This document shows positions 1 to 12,590 of a stretch of 64,000 bases of DNA, piece by piece. Source of the DNA: Paralvinella palmiformis (Eukaryota > Annelida > Polychaeta > Terebellida > Alvinellidae); the NCBI GenBank assembly GCA_025642065.1, contig JAODUP010000148.1, positions 633,001 through 697,000 on the forward strand. The letters are read 5' to 3'. Both the position numbers and the translations under genes were made by a program. Each line of letters begins with the position of its first letter. The first letter of the stretch is position 1. The notes below the pieces were generated by a model. It did not search any database. It was not told the DNA's origin and saw nothing but the letters and a program-made list of their open reading frames with translations.

Positions 1-22
1 CATCACATCTTAAATTCTAATC

Positions 23-391
23 ATGGCAGCAATATCTCGCAAATGTAAACACACACCTCTGGATATTCATCAAAAGCAGGATATTATCTCATATTATGAC
101 AGCAAACCAAAGACATCACATCAGCAAATCGCCGACCATTTTTCTACACTATGGTCCACAGAAGTGAAACGTCGCACTGTTGGCAGCATCATAAGTCACC
201 ATGAGAAGTGGTTGCCCGCAAACACCAGCTTACCTGGTGCAAAACGTATCAAACTTGCAATGCATGGTGATCTGGAAGACGCTTTGTGGTTGTGGTTCAC
301 GAACAAACGTGTTCAAAATGTACGAGATTGTGTGAAGCAAAGCCAAGGATTTTGGCAAAGAATTAGGCATCACAGAATTTTCATATTCTAA
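23..391 (+). pseudogene. pogo/Tigger-type transposase N-terminal fragment (CENP-B-like DNA-binding domain)
   Basis: A 122-codon open frame starts at ATG 23. Residues ~10-60 look like the psq/CENP-B N-terminal helix-turn-helix (TPLDIHQKQDIISYYDSKP followed by HQQIADHF). Residues ~83-110 look like the start of the second CENP-B helix-turn-helix (DLEDALWLWFTNKR). In this family the two domains bind the transposon ends and precede a DDE catalytic domain. Here the frame breaks right after the second helix-turn-helix begins, and no DDE domain follows before 2 kb. It is best read as a truncated Tigger/pogo transposase. A domesticated DNA-binding protein with more exons outside the window is the alternative, since the window starts just 22 bases upstream. 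Confidence 0.7.
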
Positions 392-2700
392 CGGCTGGTT
401 GCAACTTGCATCGCTTCAAACAGCGGCACAATATTAGCAGTCACGTGTTGACACAATCATAAATATAAGGATAATAACAGGCATTTAAATGTTGTGGTGG
501 AACCCCCCCCCCATATAATGCCAACTTTTATCAAATCGCCAAGTTCGCATTATATAGAGGGAGCACTGTATATATAGTCTATCTGCTGCCTAGTTGAGGA
601 GTCAGTAGACGTAGTAAACCCAATAGAGGTGAATAGTAAACCCAATATAGGTGAATAGTGGCAATACTATCATCGGCGCAATATATTATAATACCAGCTA
701 GACCCTAGTTATGCTAGTAGTCTAGTTTGGAACTGATTTGGACCTGGTGGCTTGTCTTTTAGAGGATATATAGGCATGAAGTAATGGAGAAGTTTAGGCT
801 GTGCTAAACAAGCCACAGCCTGGGGATAATAATAAGTAAATAACGAGTCACACATATTTTTTTATCAACGGGTACAACCACACTCGGTGACTCACTCTCA
901 CGTGACTGGCATCTCGCCAAAGTGTGGTTATATTTAAAGGGCAAGTTTACAGCATTATACTATAGTTACCGTTTCTTTTTTATGCATATGTTGTGCCGCC
1001 CGAAATGCTAAGTACAATTTCAGCTTAGCTGCAAGGAATATTATTTGATGGTGCAAATAAACTAGTAGACAGTCGAATCTATAACCACACTGGCAAAACG
1101 AGCAAGGTGAAGGTGTGGTTATACTTGTTCGGTTAGCGGAAGTATCGTAACCAGTCAAATTCGTATAGTATCAGTTCGTAAACAGGAGTTTTACATAAAA
1201 CGACCGGATAAGATTAATAAAAATGACTAGATGAATCGTTGAAATTAAGAATAACCAGCGTTAAAAATTTCAGTCCCGAGGTTAGATTTGAAACAATTTA
1301 TTGCACTGCAACGTCACGGTTTGTCGGCATGTGTACGCCATATATATCTACACAATATATCTGAAATAGCCAATGGCCAAACGTCCTAAGCCTGATCCGT
1401 CGCTCCAGCAGTGAACTGGAGCCTGCATGCCTCAGTTTTCTTGTTGCATACGGTATGACTGCAGAATGTTACAGATATATGATGGCGCCGATTCATTTAG
1501 AATCTCGAAATCTATCCGAAGTCTTACTGGAAGCTGATATACAAGGCCTTAAAGGCTGAAGTACGGGAGTGCTATTTGTCTTTGACCCAAGGCACTCTGC
1601 TGAGTTCTGCAGTAGTTGAAGATGTTGGATAGAAGCATCAGCTAGGAAACCCGACAAAGATAGAATTGCATGCAGTAGTTGAGATAAGTATTGGGAAACC
1701 GCATATAATTATATAGTCACACCGATATCTCTAACTTGACTAGCAGCTGCATTAATGCGATTACTGACTCACTGTAATACTAAGAAGTATAGCAGTAGAG
1801 TTAATTGATACATTTTGCATTTGTTATTCTACGAAATTGGCAACAAAACAAGTCATACAGACGATGAACGGGTTGGAATGAATATAATTTAAAATTATAT
1901 AATAATAATGTTTGAGTGAATGAGCGAGGGAGAACGTAAACAAATAAACAAGAAGGTATCCCTATCTAAAATAAGTTGTTCATCAAATTTCTGTATGGGC
2001 TCGGTACCGGTAAGTCTTCTTTCGATGTTGCGGTGGTAGTTGACAACTAACTGTAAGCCTAAGGGACATATGTGCTCGACTTGACTAGGATCGGTTTCGC
2101 CCTCTTGGAGGCCGCTTTTCGCTCGGACGATATCCAGGGTCCGTATCGAAACATGTTTCCGAACTATTTGTTATTCCGTAATAAGATTTTTACTTGGCGC
2201 AACGGTTTTGTTACCGAATTATAGAGTACGGATTGTCATGGTTACGAAATGTTCCAGTTATGCTGCGTCGCTGAAACTGACGCTCTATCGCAGCAACTAC
2301 ACGGGGAAAGGAGGTTTTAGAGTGGTTAAAACGTTCCTGCGGCATGCTCACGATAGATCATTGAATTTATGTAAGAAAAATATTCTTCGGAAAACGCCAA
2401 ACTTACCAGTCATAACGGATAGACATTCCACATAGTTCGTCGCATGTTATTATATCTAGACCTAGATTTATCATTCTGCGTATTTGGAATTTCCAACATT
2501 TGTGATCAAGTTATCTCGAGCTAATTAATTTGAACGGCCTAAAATAAGCATTTTTATTACAGCTTTGCTTAATTAGAATCAAAGGGTTTCATAAATAACC
2601 GTTTATTAAAAACAATTATATCTTCCTAATAAGTACAAAATCAAAACTTGGATATTCAATATCCAAGTTTGGTTTACTCGATAACATATTGAATAAACTA

Positions 2701-2734
<34 letters not shown>

Positions 2735-2844
2735 AAGCTAGGTTAGTCTTGATACTACAAACTGTTTAATATTTTGAGGCTATTTATTCATACTTTTACT
2801 TTATCATTTAATATCATAATAATTGTCCCATATCTAACCAGGCA

Positions 2845-2879
<35 letters not shown>

Positions 2880-3293
2880 GAACCTTTTCACAATGAAAAG
2901 ATATAACTACATTTAGCACTAGTGTAATTACTGTCATGGAGGTAATTAAGGGATACTGTGAACATAATCACAGCAGAATAGATAAACCTTTGTATGAAAG
3001 AACCAATTAAATGTACTAAATCATCAGGGCCTATAACGGTTAATTAATGCTGAATCTATTATGCAGCTAACATTTATATTGTTGAGATTTTTTTAAATTA
3101 GATATTATCCAGATATAGATAGCTAAAACAAATGTACGGAGAGTTATTCCTCTTTGGCATGCGCATTCTATTTCAAGGTTTCTATAAGAAAACATGATGA
3201 TTGAAAGATCAAATGGTTTGGATGGATCTAAAAATTTAAATATGCAGTACATTACTGTTTAAACTGTGATATTTCATCCAAGTCCCCTTAAAA

Positions 3294-3330
<37 letters not shown>

Positions 3331-3570
3331 CTACATATAATCCGGTAGTATTATTTCTGGTATTTTAGATGAAATTGCTAACTATAGTGTAATATAGGCC
3401 TGTAGTTCCTTTCATTACATATACACTAGCACTTTTATTTTGTACACAATAGGTTTTAGCACAACTGCTATCATATTTTCTCAGACATAATTAATGTTTT
3501 GTGTAAACAGACTTCTGAAGCACACATATAGAGCAGTAAGATTATTATAATAATCTAGTGATATATTATA

Positions 3571-3606
<36 letters not shown>

Positions 3607-4180
3607 CTCACTATAATATTTAAGCTGTTCAGCATAAATATCACCTGCAGATGAACCTTTCTTAATGTGACATATTTCTATCGATTTTTTTTGTCAACAT
3701 TGTTTTTAAGGTTATTTACATCCATGTCACTTTTAAACACTTAAAAAAAGATTTTCATAATGATATTTCTGCATATGGCATTTCCAATATTTTGTGACCC
3801 AATCAAACACTCATTTACACTAGGAAGAGACAAATTGATGTTACTCATCAGCTTAATCTCCTTTGAAAGTATGTCCTTATTGTTTCTTCTAAGTTGAATT
3901 GCACAATTAAATCTGGTTTTTGCAATGTTCTTCATGTCAAACAGTGTACCTCATCTGGGATTGCCAGCCCTTTCCCAACAAATATATGATTCTCAAGACA
4001 TATGTCAAATAACTCAGATGCAAATTCATCTTGACCTGAGCAGTTCAAATTTTAACCCTTGAATGCTTTGCACACATTAATTGAATTCAGACCAGCAGAT
4101 GTTAATCCATATATTAAATGACAATAGTATTTATTTAATACAATTTTGTGTTCTGTCTTAGTATAGTTACCCCCTTTATA
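392..4180. other. AT-rich stretch without a recognisable gene
   Basis: No open frame here resembles a known family. It contains (CT)n/(TA)n at 2701-2733 and (TA)n tracts at about 2849-2876, 3299-3326 and 3577-3603. Two copies of 'gtagtaaacccaatagaggtg'-like sequence lie at about 612-655. On the minus strand, 3630-4130 gives weakly coding-looking pieces broken by stops, possibly an unrecognised DNA-transposon remnant. Confidence 0.5.
2849..2876. repeat. (TA)n microsatellite
   Basis: Pure TA dinucleotide run. Similar runs occur at 3299-3326 and 3577-3603. Confidence 0.9.
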
Positions 4181-4186
4181 TAAAGC

Positions 4187-5095
4187 ATGCCGGTTGGCAG
4201 GTTATTTACGAAGACGTTATTAACACCGTTATTTAAGGTCATGTAAAAAACTGGTGTTTTACAATGAATTTTTACTGTGAAAATTACAATAATACCAAGT
4301 GTTAATAATGCCTATTCATTGCAACATATTGTTAGTATTACTACATAGTGGATAATGCATTGATCAGTTAAATAAGTGTGTGTATTTAATTGATACAGAA
4401 AGCCCACAAAACCTAATTTGGAAATTAATAATCATCAAACACCCTAATCACCAATTCTAGGTGAGACTCACTGAATGTATGACCATAGCTTATGCTAATC
4501 CCATTGTCTGTAGATCTGCTAATCACCCATTTCACACTGACACATATTGTCATTATATTAGTAACTTAGTTACCACCAAATAATGGTGTTTGTGACTTCA
4601 TTTCGGAATGTATAAAAACAGCCCAATATCAAATTTAAATTAGTATTCTTATCTCTCATGCTAGTGTACCACACAACTCCATTACACCCAGTTGCAAAAG
4701 CACTGGACAACTGTCAAAGTGATAAGTGTGGTATAGCCGATGCTTGTCATGAGTGGCTCAACTTCTGATCTGATCCAGTTCTCCAACCAAATATCAAGCT
4801 TGTAGAAAAACGCTTCAAGCAGGCTGTCTTTGATGAACATTTAGTGGCATACATACTTCATCCCACATATAGAGGTGCCCATATAATAGAAGAACAATTA
4901 GGCATTGTCAATAGATGGATTATGTCACAAGAACAGTCATGAATCGGATTCTGGAAGTGAACGTACGTTATTCCATATGAACTTAATTGTGGAGAGATCC
5001 TCGAGTAAATTACCAGGTGGGCTAACGATGGATTGCTATGACCGTCCTTGTAGCTCAAACCATGGAAAATGCACGTGTACAGTCATCAATATCTA
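4187..5095 (+). mobile_element. hAT element remnant with transposase fragment
   Basis: The sequence from 4187 (GGTTGGCAGGTT...) matches the left end of the hAT element at 56099 (CAGGGTTGGCAGGTT). Both continue with a related 'ttattaac..gtt...catgtaaaaaact' block, so this is the same family with a damaged tip. From about 4675 to 4925 one frame reads a hAT-like transposase segment containing KALDNCQSDKCGIADACHEW, then a TGA, then HLVAYILHPTYRG and RWIMSQEQS followed by a stop. The pattern 'ADACHEW ... LVAYILHP.YRG' is typical of the alpha-helical insertion region in hAT transposases. It is a decayed fragment with stop codons, and no right terminal repeat was located. Confidence 0.65.
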
Positions 5096-5374
5096 GTTTA
5101 AAGAACCGTCTCGACAAGCCACAGGAGTATTTCTGGACAGGACCTCACATCATTCGACACAATGGACACTACTTTCCTGATCTGTGTGTCGTAGCTGATA
5201 TCTAGGTATAGAGCGTTTATAAATTCTTCAAAACCCTTTCATGTCTTCTTGGATGATGGCAAGCTGCCTGTAATATATTGGAAATTCTTCGACGCTGTCA
5301 CTGCTTTGCCAGCATACGTACCGAGATATGTGGACTAGTGTGAACTGGGATCCGTTAGCCTTCGAGCAATATCA

Positions 5375-5562
5375 GATAATGATGATTCGTGTTTTACGGC
5401 CACTTTTTTGCACATGGTAGGCTAAACGGGCTGAGCGACCTCAAACGGTAATGAAGCGAAGTCAAAGATGAAGCACCGTTCAGGTATGCCCACGCCGAGA
5501 TTCGAACTGAGGTGGTCGCGATCTGTGATCCATTTATAATACAAAATTCGGGATAGCCATTG
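5375..5562 (-). mobile_element. tRNA-derived SINE, family B copy
   Basis: Read on the minus strand it has a tRNA-like head with an internal box-B-like GTTCGAATCTCGGCGTGGGC. The family body follows (cttcattaccgtttgaggtcgc), then a tail ending in tggccgtaaaacacgaatcatc. Other copies lie at 17966, 32779 (partial), 33295, 39870, 62762 and 63122. Polymerase-III type internal promoters are expected in such heads, but this copy is diverged. Confidence 0.75.
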
Positions 5563-6614
5563 CCAACGACCGGATCGTAATCCTACCACTGGCTCGACGA
5601 AGACTATAGGGATGTTACGGTGCATTAGCTTTCTAGATTGGAAACGTTTTTGTGACCGGATCAACACTTACAGATTATATTATAGCCATCGCATATACAA
5701 GAGAGATGCAGTCCTTCGTCGCGGCATCTCAATAACACACCGCGCAAGGTTGCAGTAGTAACACTCGGATTCAGAGCGGTTGCCCCAAGGAAAGAATACG
5801 ATCATCATCATCGTACACAAATCCATGCATTGGTGAGCTCTGGTATGGATAGCATAGATGGTATAGATGAGTATAATGGTTTACATAAAAAATCAAGTCT
5901 GAAGATTTTTTGTGTGTACATACGGAGCAAGCAATACTGACGGAGAGTTTATAAGCAAGGTTATAAGGTAATTATTATTCGTCACTAGTCCACAGAACTA
6001 GTACCTTGGAAAATAGGCTAGTCCTGAGAGTAATTCATTACACCAAATAAAGTTTCACATACATCAAGTTTATTTCACAACATGTGAACTTCAATAGTTT
6101 TGCATAGCATTATGTCCATTTAAGGAAAAGAAATTACGAGTCATTGGTAGCTGATCCCAAAAGAGCATCTGGTTTGAACTGCTGGAGGTTGAAGGAACCC
6201 ACGTTTGTTCAGATTTTAATTCAAAGGGATGTTTCATGGGCTACCTAGTGGCTTCGACTTTCAAATCCAGGTCGTTCATACTAGACTGTCACGTATTTGA
6301 CAGTGGCGCGAACAGAAAATAAATATGGCCGTCTGGACTCCAGAAGGGTTCGGCGCTTAAGAAGCTGACGGCTGTGCGTGCTCCGGTTCATGTGAGTGAT
6401 GATTTAACCAGAAACAGGAACGGCCCAGAAACCGAACGAGCGAGTATGATGAATTCGTTGAGAAAAAACCTGGGCCGGGTCAATTTTATACTCGCCTCGG
6501 GCGAATGGACGAGCGTTAATTTCGAACCCTGACAATGATTGAAATATTTTCGAACAAGTTTTGGCATGAATGCGCCTCCCCCTCCAGGTGATGGCTAGGC
6601 TTACTTGCATGCTT

Positions 6615-6910
6615 GCTTGTTTTTCGGGGAGAACCCCCAGGCTGTCGCTTATTCAGCACTGCCTCTATGTTAGAGTGGTTGAGAAATCTCCTCCCCTACC
6701 ACTCACGGGAGAGCAGCACGGAAAGATGGAGTCTCTGACGGTGCTTTACCAGAGTATTTTACGTCCTTAGGGGGTCTTTAACGTCCCCCTTTATTTTAAT
6801 AATTCAGACGGCTGCGTCATTTTACGTGAGCCAATAAATTAATCTCTGTAAAAGTTTCGACCTCTTGCTGGGATCGAACTTGTGACCATTGGCACCAACT
6901 GCCAACATTG
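6615..6910 (-). mobile_element. tRNA-derived SINE, family A copy
   Basis: It matches the copies at 56665 (plus) and 59641 (minus). Shared blocks are the tail 'ctgtcgcttattcagca', 'gaaagatgga', 'ggggtctttaacgtccccctttatttt', 'attaatctctg' and the tRNA-like head ending near 'gggatcgaacttgtgacc'. Read on the minus strand, the head has a box-B-like GGTTCGATC. The 5' head is truncated near 6906. Confidence 0.75.
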
Positions 6911-7024
6911 TAATTCAAAATATAAACAATAATAAACCATAAAATTAAATTAAATTTTTCGAAAATTCGAAATTAAACAAAACTTACAGTAAGAAGAAAA
7001 ATATTCGTTATTTCTGTATGGTTT

Positions 7025-7890
7025 CATTTTATTTATAGTTGAATAATTTTCTCCTACTTTTTTCCCACGCAAAGTTTGTGATCAGATACTCATAACCAAT
7101 CTTACGTAACACATCTGCTTCTATACATAATAGAGATAAGGCATCCAGCCTGCCTTGTTGCTTAGTTGTTCTGGGGGGATTTTTAATATATTTCAACCGT
7201 GAAAATGAACGCTCAGCTGAGCAATTTGTGACTATTAAAGTTAAAAATATACGAAAGGCAATGCCTACATTTGGAAAGGCACACTTAATATTTTCTTCTA
7301 AAATTATTTTATGAAGTTCAGCATGACTGATTCTTGTTTTTACAATTTTTGTTGCACTGAACTTATGGTGCACATATAAATGAAACTGCTGAAGATCAGC
7401 CGAGAAATTACTGTTGAAGTCGTCTGGGTAAGCATCAATCAGCTTTTGACAGCACTGAGAATACCTTTCAATGTTAGTAGATGATGAAATGACATGACTG
7501 GCACATGACTTAGGATATAAAATCCCTCCGCTATTTCTTTGTATATTTCTACTCTTCTTTTCATCTCATGCAATTGCAAGTTTGTCGACAATTGTGTAAA
7601 AGGTGGTGATACGAAATTTACCTCTGGCATTCAGATATACTTCTGGTGTATCTCCCTCATTGGGTACCTTTTGTCTGATACGTTTGCGAGTTGTAGCTGT
7701 CCTGTAATTAACATCTGATAGCATTTTCTTTGCATCCTTTTCATTATTTTTCTGTTACAGTAAATTTTATCTTTTACTTTTACTCAAGTAGATTTTTACA
7801 AGTTTACTTTTACTTCTACTTAAGTAGCTTTGAAGAGGTTTACTTCTACTCAAGTACAAAATAAAAGTAGTTCAGTCAACCCTACTTACA
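7025..7890 (-). mobile_element. hAT transposon fossil: transposase C-terminus plus one terminal repeat
   Basis: The minus strand between about 7750 and 7029 reads almost continuously as the C-terminal half of a hAT transposase of the ZMYM1-like type. It contains a segment ending YPDDFNSNFSADLQQFHLYV, then FPNVGIAFRIFLTLIVTNCS and AERSFSRLKYIKNPPRT, then QQGRLDALSLLCIEADVLRK. The 'F..LLTLPVTNCSAERSFSRLK' pattern is the hAT dimerisation domain. At least one stop interrupts the frame near 7567. The outer end at 7770-7889 carries repeated 'acttttacttctacttaagta' motifs and ends in 'gtcaaccct', the complement of a CAGGGTTG-type hAT tip. The N-terminal half of the transposase is gone. Confidence 0.8.
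7770..7870. repeat. Subterminal short repeats of the hAT fossil
   Basis: Three imperfect copies of a TACTTTTACTYAAGTAG-like motif lie just inside the presumed terminal repeat of the hAT fossil. In hAT elements such clustered motifs commonly serve as transposase binding sites; the function here is inferred. Confidence 0.6.
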
Positions 7891-7894
7891 TTTT

Positions 7895-8996
7895 AATAGA
7901 TTTAACGGCTAGAGCTGAGTGTGATATTGGAATAGTCATTCAGCAACTTAAAGCAAGAATAAGGTAATGAATGCACATACAATTAACACCAGTGACAGTT
8001 AGCAACTGAACCAAGAACTTACGGACTACTTACTACTCGTCACTTGCACTGTTTCAAACGCGTACTAGACTTGTTCAAAAGTTGTATAACTTCCCATCTG
8101 CGAGCACAGTGTACTTTATTTTGCAGATTAAACATGATGACACGGTAGAGAACGCTTTATAAGCAGAACTTATTCATTTTTCATTAAATTTTGAAAATAG
8201 CTATAAATTTAATTAATCTAATAATTTAAATGGTAAATTCGGCTATGAAGGTGCTTCTAAGGTGCCCCTCATTCCCTTGATGCCCTAAGCACGTGCTTAT
8301 TTTGCTTATAGGGTTAATCCACCACCGGGTACTGCGTAGGGGCCTCTATTCGATCACCACCCAGGAAGTATTTGGTTATTCTGCTTTGAGGCGATTACAC
8401 ACTGATACAGAGGATCATATTCGTCCAGAGCTTGTAGATGACGTAATATGTTTGGGGCTCAGCCGAATATGACACCTATTGCTCGCCAGTACCCCACCTT
8501 TTAAATTTCTTCGAAGTAGGATAACCTTGTTAAGTACCTGAATGGCCATACTTAAGGTGATGACATTTATTGACGTCTTATGGATTTTCTTCACGTTACA
8601 AGAATGTGACAATGATTTAATGATACCTGAAGACAGTGTATAAATTCTTCTGAGGTAAATTAAACAAGCAACCATAGGTGCGTACATTGTACAACCATTT
8701 AATACTGAAAAGTTCAGTGCTATAAGTTCAAAAGCTAATCATATCGGCTTATTCAGGTTTACTCTTTACGATATAATAATAATAATAATAAGGCTTAACT
8801 GTCTGTTGAAATAAAAGCTAAAAGAGAGGCCGAAGCTTGTAAATGCTATATATATTACTTTTAAGTAAATCAATACCAGATAAAACATATTTATCTGCTG
8901 AAGCCTGCCTGGTCTACGTAGATATTATTCATTATCTACGTATACAGACGGAAATTTTCCTGGTTGGTATGTCAATGACGAATATTAGTATAACCG

Positions 8997-9038
<42 letters not shown>

Positions 9039-9588
9039 ATATATTATTTGAATTAGTATATAATCATATTGATATTAAGTGCATTATCAAAAATATTAAG
9101 TGATTTATTATACAATCATAACAGTATTAGTTAACAATATATGATCCTAATAATAATATAACTGTATAATCATATTAATATTAGGCTTATTATAGTATAA
9201 TCACATCACGGTTAGACGAACCAAAGTATAGTGGTTAGAGAAATATGCTGCGAACGGCAGCCAGAAATGGTGTACTCACGGAGGTAAAGTCAGCATGTTC
9301 CTCATTGATGGAACACATCACGCACATATACACACAGAGAGATAATGGGCTGTCGATATTTCAGTAAATGTACGGGTATTTGTGTTCGTAATAAGTACTG
9401 CGTAGCTAGGTTTTCCCTCTTCGTCTAAAGGTCGCATGTAGAAAAATTGGTATTTATGTTGGGAAATACCATCTTTTATTTCCTAGACCAATTTCTTTTA
9501 TGTGATTGGCTACGAAAAGTATGGGAAAATAGCCTGATAACATCAATACGCTTGGAGTAACAGGTCTCTCTCTCTCTCTCTCCCCCCC

Positions 9589-9646
<58 letters not shown>

Positions 9647-9945
9647 AAATTGTCCTATTATTAAAAGGATGTCGTCATCTACCAAGTTGGCGATGTTACA
9701 TTTTTAAATGAACTTCATTTCCATTAATTCAATTGTACACTAATTAGCATTTTGAATGGAAATTATTTATCTGTAAATCGTTCTACTTCAAATATAAATC
9801 TTATCTCGCTACGATGCTTCGATAGAATGCAATTTTTATCACTTGTTGCAGATATTTCCGGGTGGGTTATCTTTTCGGGGATCGAAATGGCAGCTAGTTG
9901 ATTTTCTATCATGTTATCAATTTTTCTAAAGTTGAAAGCTCTAGT
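7895..9945. other. No gene recognised; microsatellites
   Basis: The open frames here do not resemble known proteins. (TA)n lies at 9000-9031, and a compound (CT)n-(TA)n tract at 9564-9644. A run at 8773-8790 is (AAT)n. Confidence 0.5.
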
Positions 9946-9947
9946 AG

Positions 9948-10065
9948 CAAATCATATCATATCACATCAATCATATCATATCATATCATATCACATTATA
10001 TGATTTTATCAATCACATCATATCAGATCATTTGACCGCATCATATCATATCATATCATATCATA
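9948..10065. repeat. (ATCAT)n pentanucleotide array
   Basis: Repeated 'atcat' units with interruptions such as 'atcacatcaa', covering about 115 bp. Confidence 0.85.
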
Positions 10066-10540
10066 CAATATCTTATTAGATCACCTCATATAATATCATA
10101 TCATAAACTTCTTATACGACAGGTGTGCATATCGCCATATCACAACAATGTGCATCTGCTGCATACTTAAGAACTCAAATCATGGTCGGAGTTGGGCGCT
10201 GTTATTTGAGTATTAGATTCAGATCCCGAACGGCCCAGCAGTGAGTGAATGAGTGAGTGAGTGTTTGAATGAGTTGCTGGCCATAAGAAGGAAGGGAGAC
10301 GCGTATAAAATAACTGACTATATCAAGGACTTTTATCGAGTCACGAGCATCTTCTTGTTGACTCCAATCTTCAGATTTGTGATGGCCTCGAAATCAGTTA
10401 AGGAATTTGCCGACATCCGGTGGTGTCGTCACAATATGTCGTGTGATTGACGGTCTGACGTATTAACTTGTCAAATGTACCCACCATAACGCTAGAATAG
10501 TTGCTATTCTTATTGAAGATGTTCGTGATAATCCAGTACA

Positions 10541-10594
10541 CAAGCTGTGATTGATACAGAAGCTGTGATTGATACAGAAGCTGTGATTGATACA
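10541..10594. repeat. 18-bp tandem triplication
   Basis: Three head-to-tail copies of AGCTGTGATTGATACAGA, directly before the LINE fragment. They produce a six-residue repeat in the overlapping open frame. Confidence 0.85.
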
Positions 10595-10604
10595 GGCGGA
10601 GACG

Positions 10605-10985
10605 AAGTACCAATACAACTAGGGGGTGATTTTAATGTTCGATTACCTAGGTCAAAATGTAATCAGAATTGGTCCAAATCTAAAGGCTTTAGTATTCACG
10701 ATCGTATGTTACATGATTTTATTGTTGGAAATAAATTTCTGTCGTTAAACAAACTTATTCTAATACCCCTCGACCATATTATTAGTACTAAATACGATAT
10801 GCGCAAGGTGTCATCTATATATACTAATATTTTATCTTTTAACTATGTCCCAGCTGTCTTTGACACTGGTGTTATAGTACCAGTGTTAAAGAAACCAACG
10901 CTTAGCCGTGAATTACCGTCCCATTATTGTATCATCCGTATTTTCTAAGTTGTTTGAAATATTACTATATCCAGGTCAGGTGCCA
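10605..10985 (+). pseudogene. LINE fragment: endonuclease GGDFN motif joined to reverse transcriptase N-terminus
   Basis: One frame reads QLGGDFNVRLPR, the GDFN motif of apurinic-type LINE endonucleases, then LDHIISTKYDMRKV. It continues with TGVIVPVLKKPTLSRELPSH, which matches the start of a LINE reverse-transcriptase domain. A one-base shift then recovers YRPIIVSSVFSKLFEILLY. In an intact LINE these regions are several hundred residues apart, so a large internal deletion has joined them. The ORF-2 N-terminus, the palm and the thumb are missing. Confidence 0.75.
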
Positions 10986-10989
10986 TTGT

Positions 10990-11510
10990 GTAATAATCAG
11001 TAATGTGTATACGGTAATTTAAATCTTCTTAATGATATCATGTGTTATTTCCAACATACAAATATAAATATGTTTATATGTAGCCTGGACGTTGAAAAAT
11101 ATAGAATGGGGAATTTTAGGTAAATAGTATGAGAATAGATTTATTCAGTTCACATAACAAGTGGTACGAGAAATTATAATAAGGAAACTATTTTAATACA
11201 ATGCAAATTGAATGGACTGAGATACTAGTTGCTGTCTTCCTTCTCCCCTGCGCCCCCCCCCCCAATTTCACAATGGAGACTGTCTGAAGTCAGAGTGGAT
11301 GGCGGACCTGGAGAGGAGACACGACCCAAAATTTAATCTCAGTTAAACCAGATCACCAGGAAAAATATTTGAACCTCGTTTTTAAATTTATAAGTAAAAA
11401 ATAGATGAAGTTTTTAATAAATATCAAGACAATGTAAGAGGATTTGATCATTGCTGACAGTCTTTGCAATGAGTGTTAACACACCTTACATTAATTGCGG
11501 AGTGGGACAA
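10990..11510. other. No recognised feature
   Basis: AT-rich sequence between two LINE fragments; a C-homopolymer lies at 11251-11262. Confidence 0.4.
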
Positions 11511-11514
11511 CATT

Positions 11515-12240
11515 TCAGATTTGAGCTGCTTTTTCAGCAAAGATTAACAAATTAATACAATTTTTAGTCCAATAACTCCACTGGTTCGATATTTTAGGAA
11601 ATTCAAATAAAAGTAATTTCCTAGCAACGGTGGAGTCACACCTTTGAATATTTAGTTGGTTTCCACCATGGACATCATGGTTATAACTCAAAACATTATC
11701 AAAAGAACAAGGTATTTCATATTCAAATTGATCCTCAATTTTCAAAATCCCGTCGGTATTCTCGCAGTGGCGGTGGCGTCGTTATAACGCATTCCACAAA
11801 ATCTAATACGCATGGCCCCTTTCTGAATGTTTTCGAGCTGGTTTGTTTGTCTTGTTGTCAGACTGGTATGCCACACCCGGCAGGCGTATTCGATGATGGA
11901 ACGGATGATTTTGGTAGACACTTTGACGAGATGGTGAGTTTCTATTCCAGCACGCTTGAGTAGGATGATGAAGTATGGTCGTTGTGAAGCTTTGTTTTGT
12001 GATGTCGTCGATGTGGAGTTGCCGCGTGAGATCTTGTAAAATGGCGACACCTAGTAGTCGAGTGTTGTTAAGATACTTACTGGACGACCATTTGGTTTAT
12101 ACAACTGATCTTTTTCTTCTTCTTCATATAGATTGGGGGTAACTTCAGCCTTTTTAAGTGTGTAGGAAATACGCTCCGAGTTTTAAAACTTATATTATTT
12201 ACTACTTTTGCGAATGCTGGCGATAGTTCTTTGGCACGTA
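11515..12240 (-). pseudogene. LINE reverse-transcriptase fragment (internally deleted)
   Basis: The minus strand between 12240 and 12060 reads the beginning of a LINE reverse transcriptase (FPTHLKKAEVTPIY, then GRPVSILTTL). At about 12050 it jumps to the C-terminal thumb/connection region: KASQRPYFIILLKRAGIETH, VSTKIIRSIIEYACRVWHTS, then NQLENIQKGAMRI. The catalytic palm with the YADD motif is deleted. The lower part (11515-11745) may be the ORF end. The family is Jockey/CR1-like; the exact clade cannot be assigned by eye. Confidence 0.7.
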
Positions 12241-12590
12241 ATTTTATCAATCTAAGGGGGTATTTGGTCAGAACCAGTCGATTGTTTGCAGTTGATAGAA
12301 GTACGTTTGTCCCCAGGGTTAAAACTCATGCTAGGACTCGTGCTTTTTCAGTTGCTGTCTATGCTCTTTGGAATTCACTCCCTGGACATGTTAAGTCATC
12401 AGAAATCATAGCTTCTTTCCGTCACCATTTCAGAACTCACCCTTTCAGACTCGCTTATCCTTCCCGATGATGAACCTTGCATTGTACGTGCACTACGAGT
12501 TCGCCCAACCCCTCCACTAGGTGTGCCACTGAGCTAGAATCTTTTCGGGGATATTGGCGCAATAAAAGTTTTGTAATTATTATATTATTA
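12228..12590 (+). pseudogene. LINE 3' end fragment (C-terminal ORF2 tail), family 1
   Basis: The frame 12231-12470 ends with STFVPRVKTHARTRAFSVAV, ALWNSLPGHVKSS and FRHHFRTHPFRLAYPSR, a characteristic C-terminal tail of many LINE ORF2 proteins. The 3' UTR-like sequence (cccaacccctccactaggtg...gatattgg) recurs at 38080-38160 (minus) and 44880-44945 (plus). It ends in an AT-rich tail near 12590. This is a 5'-truncated copy, as is usual for LINE insertions. Confidence 0.75.
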
